A DNA stretch of 15,017 nucleotides, from assembly GCA_937876205.1 (NCBI GenBank), contig CALEII010000054.1, positions 1 through 15,017 of the forward strand, given 5' to 3'. The DNA is from an uncultured Clostridia bacterium. Lineage in GTDB: Bacteria > Bacillota > Clostridia > Oscillospirales > Acutalibacteraceae. Below, one piece after another: positions 1-5,895 of this stretch. The number at the start of each line of letters is the position of its first letter. Position 1 is the first letter of the stretch. Below the pieces are notes generated by a model. It ran no database searches, was not told where the DNA came from, and saw only the letters and a list, made by a program, of their open reading frames with translations. Both the position numbers and the translations under genes were made by a program.

Positions 1-520
1 GGTTTAGGAGATGATATGCAATATATATATAATGAAATAGATATGGTGTATAATTTAATTCTAATGGTGTTAAACGTCCAAAAATTGAAACTGAAACCTT
101 CAAACGTTCTTTTTCAGCATCAACTTCTTCAATCAATTGATCACTAAAATCTTGATGATAATCATTATATAATCTACTTCCTAATACTAATGGTGAAATA
201 ATACTAAGTCTATTATCTCCATAATAATATAGCGTTCCTTCAGGATAATTTAATAAATGCCCTTTTTGCTCATCACTAAACATGTCATAAACACTACCTT
301 CATCCGACATATCTAATAAAATAGCAGTTAAGCAACCATCACTTACAAACGAATTTCTTAAATATTCGACAATAGCAACATCTTTTAACTCATCATTACT
401 TCTAAGATTAGAAAGTTGTTCCAAAACTCTCTTACCACCATGTTTAGCCAAATTTAACAAATAATTATAACTATCTAAAATATTATAAGCAACTTCTTCA
501 CAACTCATTCCTTTTATCTT
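1..520 (-). other. A+T-rich segment of foreign composition, coding in the same frame as the hemolysin-like gene
   Basis: Base composition and codon choice change abruptly near 500-535. Sample 60-base lines inside the segment count to 27-33% G+C, and leucine is mostly TTA. The DNA on the other side uses CTT/CTG/CTC and GAC/GAA codons like the rest of the window. The minus-strand frame stays open for all 520 bases and reads as a plausible protein (for example ILLDMSDEGSVYDMFSDE and LSIISPLVLGSRLYNDY), so this is real coding DNA from an A+T-rich genome and not random sequence. I do not recognise the family. No mobile-element gene or terminal repeat is visible at the junction. The simplest reading is an assembly chimera at a contig end; a genuine recombination is possible. 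Confidence 0.7.
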
Positions 521-1657
521 TGCAATTTCTTCTTCCTCTGTGTCGTATTCATCGTGAATATTACCCACAATGGATTCAACTATATCTTCAAGAGTCAGAA
601 GACCTGCAGTGCCGCCGTATTCATCAACGACAATTGCCATCTGAACACGCTTTTCACTCATTTCGGAGAACAGCTCTCCGCATTTCTTTGTTTCAGGTAT
701 GAAATATGCCTCACGCATTATTTCACGGATTGTCTTTTCAACGGGAATTTCCTTGCCGATATATGGCAGAAGGTCCTTGACATAAACAACGCCTATTATA
801 TTATCGGGGTCGTCATCATAAACGGGAATTCTTGAATAACCGTCTTCTATGGCAACCTTGATGACCTCTGCCACAGATTCATCTGCTTCAACTGCAGTCA
901 TATCAACACGGTGAGTCATAATGTCACCTGCATCAATGTCATCAAATTCAAATATGTTGTTTATCATTTCAGCCTGAGCGTTTTCTATAACGCCCTTTTC
1001 TTCGCCCACGTCAACCATCATAAGAATTTCTTCTTCTGTGACATTCTCTTCATCGGCGTTGGGGTCAATGCCGAAAAGTCTGACAATACCGTTGGTTGAA
1101 AGTGAAAGCACCTTAACAAAGGGCTTTGTTGCCTTCATAATAAACAAAAGAATTCCGACAACCTTATAAGCGACCTTTTCAGACTTCTGCATACCTATCT
1201 TCTTGGGCGCAAGCTCACCGAAAACAAGGGAGAAATAAGAAATGACTATGGTGATGAGAACAAGCGCAACGGTATCTATGACCGATACGGGTATGCCGGG
1301 AACATAAGGTGCAACTGCATTTGTAATGATGGGGGCAAATGAATCAGCAGCCGAAGCACTGGTCAGGAAGCCCGCAAGAGTAACACCTATCTGAATGGTC
1401 GAAAGGAAGTTCGACGAATTCTGAGTTAATTTCTGTATCTGTTTTGCTTTTTTGTGGCCTTCCTCAGCGAGCTTATCAATTTTCGTGTCATTGAGAGAGA
1501 TGATAGCAATCTCACTCATTGCGAAAAATGCGTTCACAAGAATAAGCACGAACAGAAGAAGTATTTTTAGAATAATCGAAACAGCCGATACGTCACCGTC
1601 TGTTGCTGCAGCTGCTGCTGCGAGGTTTAAAAAGTTAGCAGGGTAAGGGTCATCCAT
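1..1657 (-). CDS. CNNM/CBS-domain membrane protein (HlyC/CorC family), C-terminus replaced by foreign in-frame sequence, 3' end outside window
   Basis: Open frame of 552 codons running off the window edge. Residues 1-25 are an Ala-rich leader. Membrane segments lie near 27-50, 88-115 and 125-148, and the last ends in the family motif FGELAPKK (146-153). Together these make a CNNM (DUF21) transmembrane domain. Two CBS domains follow at about 247-300 and 312-370, the second holding DEYGG...LTLEDI (345-359). Family members are integral membrane proteins linked to divalent-cation efflux or homeostasis. The ATG at 1657 is supported by AAAGGAG 12 bases upstream and a stop just beyond it. After DEYDTEEEEI (about residue 378) a normal member has a CorC_HlyC transporter-associated domain. 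Here about 175 residues follow with no resemblance to it, encoded by A+T-rich DNA using TTA, AGA and AGT codons. The first 375 residues are a firm call; the rest is foreign or chimeric. Confidence 0.85.
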   Translation of the reverse strand, partial: MDDPYPANFLNLAAAAAATDGDVSAVSIILKILLLFVLILVNAFFAMSEIAIISLNDTKIDKLAEEGHKKAKQIQKLTQNSSNFLSTIQIGVTLAGFLTSASAADSFAPIITNAVAPYVPGIPVSVIDTVALVLITIVISYFSLVFGELAPKKIGMQKSEKVAYKVVGILLFIMKATKPFVKVLSLSTNGIVRLFGIDPNADEENVTEEEILMMVDVGEEKGVIENAQAEMINNIFEFDDIDAGDIMTHRVDMTAVEADESVAEVIKVAIEDGYSRIPVYDDDPDNIIGVVYVKDLLPYIGKEIPVEKTIREIMREAYFIPETKKCGELFSEMSEKRVQMAIVVDEYGGTAGLLTLEDIVESIVGNIHDEYDTEEEEIAKIKGMSCEEVAYNILDSYNYLLNLAKHGGKRVLEQLSNLRSNDELKDVAIVEYLRNSFVSDGCLTAILLDMSDEGSVYDMFSDEQKGHLLNYPEGTLYYYGDNRLSIISPLVLGSRLYNDYHQDFSDQLIEEVDAEKERLKVSVSIFGRLTPLELNYTPYLFHYIYIAYHLLN

Positions 1658-1695
1658 TTCAGGATATAGCTCCTTTCAGAATTTTTATGGATTAT

Positions 1696-1724
1696 ATTAT
1701 AATATATACAACAGCTTTTGTCAA
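1696..1724 (-). promoter_or_regulatory. Sigma-A promoter of the CNNM/CBS gene
   Basis: On the minus strand TTGACA (1724-1719) is followed after exactly 17 bases by TATAAT (1701-1696). Both boxes match the consensus perfectly. Start of transcription would be near 1689, giving a leader of about 32 bases with AAAGGAG before the ATG at 1657. Confidence 0.8.
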
Positions 1725-1770
1725 TTCCGTTTGTTATTTTCTTAAAATATACAAAACGAAACATTCCGAT

Positions 1771-1840
1771 TTGTAACATTTTACAAATTTATTTTTTTAA
1801 TTATGTACAACTTGTAATTATGTTAACATTATGTTAATAT
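1771..1840 (+). promoter_or_regulatory. Promoter region with three short palindromes, upstream of the metallophosphoesterase operon
   Basis: Three perfect inverted repeats sit within 67 bases: TTGTAA-CATT-TTACAA (1771-1786), TACAA-C-TTGTA (1806-1816) and TTAACAT-T-ATGTTAA (1823-1837). The heptamer ATGTTAA also repeats directly at 1820 and 1831, eleven bases apart, about one helical turn. The likely promoter is TTGTAA (1813-1818), 16 bases, TAATAT (1835-1840), so palindromes two and three overlap the -35 and -10 boxes. This looks like operator architecture, but A+T-rich DNA makes short palindromes by chance and no regulator is encoded here. The promoter assignment is moderate and the operator idea is inference. 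Confidence 0.5.
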
Positions 1841-1867
1841 ATACTTATCAGTCGAGGAGGAAAAATT

Positions 1868-3277
1868 ATGAAAAAAATTTCAATTGTTGCCGACCTGCAT
1901 CATTTTTCAGAAACACTTGCAGATGACGGCATTGCGTACCGTCTCAGACAGTCCTCAGACCAGAAATGCCTCAAGGAATCAGGCGCTATAATTGATGCAG
2001 CGTTTGAAAAAATTGCAAATTCCGACTCCGACTATGTTTTTATTGCAGGCGATATGTCAAACGACGGCGAAAAGGTCTCACATTTTGAGATAAAAGAAAA
2101 AATCCGCAAGCTCAGTGAAAAGAAGCCTGTTTTTGTTATTTATTCAACCCACGACTGGTGCTGTGACGGCAGGTCAAGGCGTTATCAGGGTGATGAAATC
2201 CTCTATGATGTAGAAACAATGAGCGTCACCGACCTTCGTGAGTTCTATAAAGAATACGGTGAAGCTCAGGCTTACGATACATACATAAATGAAATCGGTG
2301 CTGCATCTTACGCCGTTAAGCTTGACGGCATACGTTTAATCGGTCTGAATGATGACAGAAACGGAAAAGGCAAGGCAGGCTACTGCGACGAACATCTTGA
2401 ATGGATAGTTAAAAATACCCGTGATGCAAAAGCAAACGGTGAAGCAGTTATTGTTATGGAGCATCATCTGTTACTGCCGAACATATCAATGCTTATAAAC
2501 GGCGGGCAGATAATCGGTGATTGGGAAGAGAGAGCAGAAGCACTTGCAGATGCAGGCGTTGACTTTGTTATTGTGGGGCATTCCCATATGCAGAGAAACA
2601 CTCAATACACCTCAAAGAACGGCAATTCACTCATTCAGATAAATGTCGGTGCACTCTGCGGTCATCCGTCACCCATTGTCAACCTCACAGTTGACGAAGA
2701 CAGATTCACAATGAGCATTGACACAATTGACAGTTTTTCATACAACGGTAATACATATGATGCCTCATACATCACACAGCATACAGAAAATCTGCTTATG
2801 GGTATTATAAACTCTGCAATTGATGACAAGGAGGAATTCCTGCTCAGAGTCAATTCAATTGATGAAAAATTCAACCTTGACGGCAAATACTACAAGCCCA
2901 TAAGAGCCGCTGTGAAGTTCCTGAAAAATCTGACTGTCGGTAAAGCAGGCAGAATCATCAACTTCTTCACCTTCGGCAAGGGTGTCAGCAGAAAAGCAAT
3001 AAAACAGATAAAAAAAGACAATCTGCTGGAGCATATCATTGATATTTTCCTTGGTGTTTTTGACGGCTCAAAGAAAAATTACGGCACAACCGACCCTGTT
3101 TACATAATCGTAAAGGATGTGGCATCACTGCCTGCAAGAATAAGCAAGGTGCTTCCCGTAAAAGCTCTGAGAAAAGAGAAAATACAGAAGCTTTTCCGTC
3201 AGATTGAAGAGATTGCCGAAGAGCTGACACATCCGTCACTTCCCGACAATCAGCACTTCGAAATTATGAGAAAATGA
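1868..3277 (+). CDS. Calcineurin-like metallophosphoesterase
   Basis: 469 residues, with GAGGAGG ending 7 bases before the ATG. The metallophosphoesterase signature is in order: D9-x-H11 (VADLHH), G61-D62 (AGDMSNDG), H199-H200 (EHH) and G237-H238-S239-H240 (VGHSH). These make the usual two-metal site, so the protein probably hydrolyses a phosphate mono- or diester in the cytoplasm; no signal peptide or membrane segment is visible. The third motif, normally GNH[D/E], reads STHDW at 93-97, so the metal-bridging Asn position is Thr while the following His-Asp is kept. Residues 290-469 form an extra, probably helical, Lys-rich extension I cannot assign. It is the first gene of an operon: its TGA overlaps the next ATG (ATGA at 3274-3277), implying translational coupling to the glycerate kinase. 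The substrate cannot be read from sequence. Confidence 0.85.
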   Translation: MKKISIVADLHHFSETLADDGIAYRLRQSSDQKCLKESGAIIDAAFEKIANSDSDYVFIAGDMSNDGEKVSHFEIKEKIRKLSEKKPVFVIYSTHDWCCDGRSRRYQGDEILYDVETMSVTDLREFYKEYGEAQAYDTYINEIGAASYAVKLDGIRLIGLNDDRNGKGKAGYCDEHLEWIVKNTRDAKANGEAVIVMEHHLLLPNISMLINGGQIIGDWEERAEALADAGVDFVIVGHSHMQRNTQYTSKNGNSLIQINVGALCGHPSPIVNLTVDEDRFTMSIDTIDSFSYNGNTYDASYITQHTENLLMGIINSAIDDKEEFLLRVNSIDEKFNLDGKYYKPIRAAVKFLKNLTVGKAGRIINFFTFGKGVSRKAIKQIKKDNLLEHIIDIFLGVFDGSKKNYGTTDPVYIIVKDVASLPARISKVLPVKALRKEKIQKLFRQIEEIAEELTHPSLPDNQHFEIMRK

Positions 3278-4497
3278 AAAACATTCTTCTTGACATCATA
3301 AACAGTGCCATAAAAAATGCTTCACCTGAAGTCAGGGTCAGAGAATATCTGAAAAACCGCGATTATGACAACAACATCACGGTGATTTCGGTAGGCAAAG
3401 CCGCCTGCACAATGGCTAAGGCAGTTTATGACACAATTGGTGATAAAATCAGGCAGGGCTTTGTCCTCACAAAATACGGTCATAGCATTGATTTGCCGGA
3501 TGTCTTTTCTGTTTATGAAGCAGGTCATCCGATACCTGACGAAAATTCCGTCAGATACACATCTCTGATTCTTGACGAAGCACAGAAGCTCGGTAAAAAT
3601 GACAGAATACTGTTTCTGCTCTCAGGCGGAGCATCAGCAATTTTTGAAAAGCCGAAAATTCCCCTTCAGGAGCTGAGAAGCCTCACAGACAGTCTGCTCA
3701 GGTGCGGTGCAGACATAAAAGAAATAAACGCCGTGAGAAAGGCTATGTCACTCGTAAAGGGCGGAGCATTCGCAAACAGTGTGAGCTGCCCCGTTGAATG
3801 TATCATATTATCTGATGTAATCGGCAATGAGATTTCAGCAATCGGCTCAGGCCCCTGCTGCACATGCGACACAACGCCGGAAAATGCACTTGCAGTAATG
3901 GACAGGTATTTTCCCGAAGACAGCTTTGAAAAAATAAAAGACATAATAAAAAACACTGTTTTCAGAGAGGTCACAAACGCCACAAACACAGTAATCGGCT
4001 CTGTAATTGAGCTTCGTGACGGCGCAGTGAAAGCCTGTGAAGAACACGGCTACAGCATTCATTCTGTTTCTCTGATTGAGGGGGAAGCCCGTGACAATGC
4101 AGAAATAATTGTCCGTCAGGCACTTGACCTCGCTCACACGACGGCAGAAAAGAAAGCAATCATCTGTTACGGTGAAACAACTGTAACTGTAAAGGGAGTC
4201 GGCAAGGGCGGCAGAAATCAGGAAATGGCTCTGACGGCGGCAATTGAGCTGAAAAACACTGACAAGCAGATAATATTTGCAAGTGTCGGTTCAGACGGAA
4301 CTGACGGTCCCACAGATGCGGCCGGCGGTTTTGCAGATAAAAACACATATATGAAAATGAAAAACGCAGGTATAAATCCTGAAAATGAACTTAGCAATAA
4401 CAACTCATTCTCAGCTCTGAAAGCTGTAAATTCAATCATTATCACAGGTGCCACGGGTACCAATGTGAATGATATAATAATTGCGTTAGTCAATTAA
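3274..4497 (+). CDS. Glycerate 2-kinase (MOFRL / GckA-TtuD family)
   Basis: 407 residues, a normal length for this family, which transfers phosphate from ATP to D-glycerate to give 2-phosphoglycerate for lower glycolysis. Visible motifs in order: SVGKAA (39-44), LLSGGASA (115-122), KGG (162-164), LSDVIGN (179-185), GSGP (191-194), GETTVTV followed by GKGGRNQE (300-317), SDGTDGPTDAAGG (340-352) and TGTNVND (394-400). The last three mark the C-terminal MOFRL domain. The N-terminal part is the Rossmann-like glycerate-kinase domain. The start overlaps the stop of the metallophosphoesterase in an ATGA and has only a weak Shine-Dalgarno match, so expression probably depends on coupling. No catabolic enzyme that would supply glycerate (such as tartronate semialdehyde reductase) is in the window, so the source of substrate is unknown. 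Confidence 0.93.
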   Translation: MKNILLDIINSAIKNASPEVRVREYLKNRDYDNNITVISVGKAACTMAKAVYDTIGDKIRQGFVLTKYGHSIDLPDVFSVYEAGHPIPDENSVRYTSLILDEAQKLGKNDRILFLLSGGASAIFEKPKIPLQELRSLTDSLLRCGADIKEINAVRKAMSLVKGGAFANSVSCPVECIILSDVIGNEISAIGSGPCCTCDTTPENALAVMDRYFPEDSFEKIKDIIKNTVFREVTNATNTVIGSVIELRDGAVKACEEHGYSIHSVSLIEGEARDNAEIIVRQALDLAHTTAEKKAIICYGETTVTVKGVGKGGRNQEMALTAAIELKNTDKQIIFASVGSDGTDGPTDAAGGFADKNTYMKMKNAGINPENELSNNNSFSALKAVNSIIITGATGTNVNDIIIALVN

Positions 4498-4521
4498 ACA
4501 ATAAAAGGTGTGCAAAAGAAA

Positions 4522-5520
4522 ATGGAAAAAACTTCAAAAATCGTTATGACCGGTGCCACCGGTCATGTGGGTTATGCCCTCCTGCTTGAGCTCATCAACA
4601 ACGGAGCAACTCCCACAATCCTCATCCGTAAAGAAAGTAAGATTTTTGACGGACTTAATTGCGTAAAAGTATTCGGTGATGTCACAGACCTTGCTTCTCT
4701 CGAAAAAGCCTTTGAGGGCGCTGACACTGTTTATCACAGCGCAGGCATCATTGAGCTTAAACCGGGTAATGAAGAACTGGTATATAATGTAAATGTCACA
4801 GGCACAAAAAATGTTGTTGCAGCCTGCAAAAAATGCGGTGTAAAGAAGCTTGTATATATGTCTTCAGTTGATACATATCCTCCTCTGCCTGACAATCAGG
4901 TTATGCACGAACTGTCACACTATGACCCCGATATCCTTGAGGGAGCATATGCCAAAACAAAGGCTGAAGCAACACAGTTTGTTATAGATTCAAACGGAAC
5001 AGACGGCCTTGAAACAGTTATCATCCAGCCCAGCGCCTGCATAGGCCCTTACGATTTCAAGGTATCCAGCATCGGTGAAATGGTAAGAATGTTTGTAAGA
5101 GGAAACTTCCCTGTTACAATCACATTCGGTATGTATAACTTTGTCGACGTGCGTGACGTTGCAAAAGCAAGTGTTGCCGCTGCAGAAAAGGGCAGACCGG
5201 GTGAATGCTACCTCATCTGCGGTGAAGCAATGACTGTCGGCGAATTCATCAGAATCACAGCTGCCGCACTGGGCAAAAAAGAACCTAAACTGAAACTGTC
5301 AAAGAAGGTTGCCGACCTTGCCGCACCGATTATGGAGGTTTATTACAAAGTCACTGATACAACACCTCTTTTTACAAGATATTCCATCAGAAAGCTTGTT
5401 TCAAACTGCAATTTCTCAAATGAAAAGGCAAAAGCAGAGCTTGGCTATGAGCCTATGTCAGTTGAACAGTCAATCAAAGATATGGCTGACTGGATTAAAG
5501 ATTACGAAGCAAACAAATAA
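4522..5520 (+). CDS. NAD-dependent epimerase/dehydratase, extended SDR family
   Basis: 332 residues from the ATG at 4522. An in-frame GTG at 4510 lies inside the AAAAGGTG ribosome binding site (4503-4510) and is not a credible start. The N-terminal Rossmann fold carries GATGHVG (11-17), the GxxGxxG nucleotide-binding pattern of extended short-chain dehydrogenases. The catalytic set is present: MSS (113-115), with S114 or S115 as the serine, and Y143-x-x-x-K147 in GAYAKTK. Members interconvert sugar nucleotides or reduce carbonyls such as dihydroflavonol-like substrates; sequence does not decide which. It sits 12-24 bases after the glycerate kinase on the same transcript and is followed by a strong terminator, so it is the last gene of a three-gene operon. 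No signal peptide or membrane anchor is seen. Confidence 0.9.
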   Translation: MEKTSKIVMTGATGHVGYALLLELINNGATPTILIRKESKIFDGLNCVKVFGDVTDLASLEKAFEGADTVYHSAGIIELKPGNEELVYNVNVTGTKNVVAACKKCGVKKLVYMSSVDTYPPLPDNQVMHELSHYDPDILEGAYAKTKAEATQFVIDSNGTDGLETVIIQPSACIGPYDFKVSSIGEMVRMFVRGNFPVTITFGMYNFVDVRDVAKASVAAAEKGRPGECYLICGEAMTVGEFIRITAAALGKKEPKLKLSKKVADLAAPIMEVYYKVTDTTPLFTRYSIRKLVSNCNFSNEKAKAELGYEPMSVEQSIKDMADWIKDYEANK

Positions 5521-5530
5521 AGCAAAAATC

Positions 5531-5566
5531 AAACGCTTGTGCAGGAAATTGCACAAGCGTTTTTTT
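5531..5566 (+). terminator. Rho-independent terminator of the epimerase operon
   Basis: Perfect 12-bp stem (5531-5542 with 5551-5562), eight-base loop AGGAAATT, then a run of T to 5566. The stop codon is 11 bases upstream. The other strand gives a weaker T-rich tail, so it may also stop read-through from the convergent NAD synthetase gene. Confidence 0.93.
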
Positions 5567-5598
5567 AAACAAATCAGAATTTATCGGGATGTTTTTTT

Positions 5599-5860
5599 CG
5601 TAGGGGCGCCCATTGGGCGTCCGTATTGAAACATATGTAACTAATGTAGGGACCGATGCCCACATCGGTCCGCATTTGTCGAAGACAAATTTAAAAACGC
5701 AGATTTTCACTATCCGACATGCCAGCACATTTAAGCTAATGCAATAGAACGGTGTACCACCGTTATTGATCCATTACATTTTGCAATCGGACCGATGTGG
5801 GCATCGGTCCCTACGATAGATTGTTTTTCCTCAAACGGACGCCCAATGGGCGCCCCTACG
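5599..5860. repeat. Nested inverted-repeat element (A-B ... B'-A'), MITE/REP-like
   Basis: Unit A (5599-5623) returns as an exact 25-base reverse complement at 5836-5860. Unit B (5647-5672) returns as an exact 26-base reverse complement at 5788-5813. Each unit is itself a hairpin: B has the stem GGACCGATG-CCCA-CATCGGTCC, and A has GGCGCCC-ATT-GGGCGTC with one G-T pair. Between them are two further perfect 7-bp hairpins with 3-base loops: ATTTGTC-GAA-GACAAAT (5674-5690) and AACGGTG-TAC-CACCGTT (5748-5764). The interior has no credible gene. The element fills the gap between convergent genes, a typical resting place for non-autonomous palindromic repeats. No transposase and no clear target-site duplication are visible. 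Confidence 0.85.
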
Positions 5861-5880
5861 ATTGGTTTGTTCAATCAGCC

Positions 5881-5895
5881 CGATAAATTATTGTT
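5881..5895. repeat. Isolated half-copy of the 7922-7956 hairpin arm
   Basis: CGATAAATTATTGTT at 5881-5895 is identical to 7942-7956, the right arm of the perfect 16-bp hairpin about 2 kb away. Here it stands alone without its partner arm, and its last base touches the stop codon of the NAD synthetase gene (TAA on the minus strand, 5897-5895). It looks like the remnant of a palindromic element at the 3' end of the gene, but a 15-base A+T-rich match could also be chance. Confidence 0.5.

Noticed and set aside
554..1099. Plus-strand frames opposite the CNNM/CBS gene
   Set aside because: They are antisense shadows of a clear membrane/CBS coding sequence.
5599..5860. CRISPR-like repeats
   Set aside because: The units are mirrored, only two copies each, with no regular spacers and no cas genes nearby.
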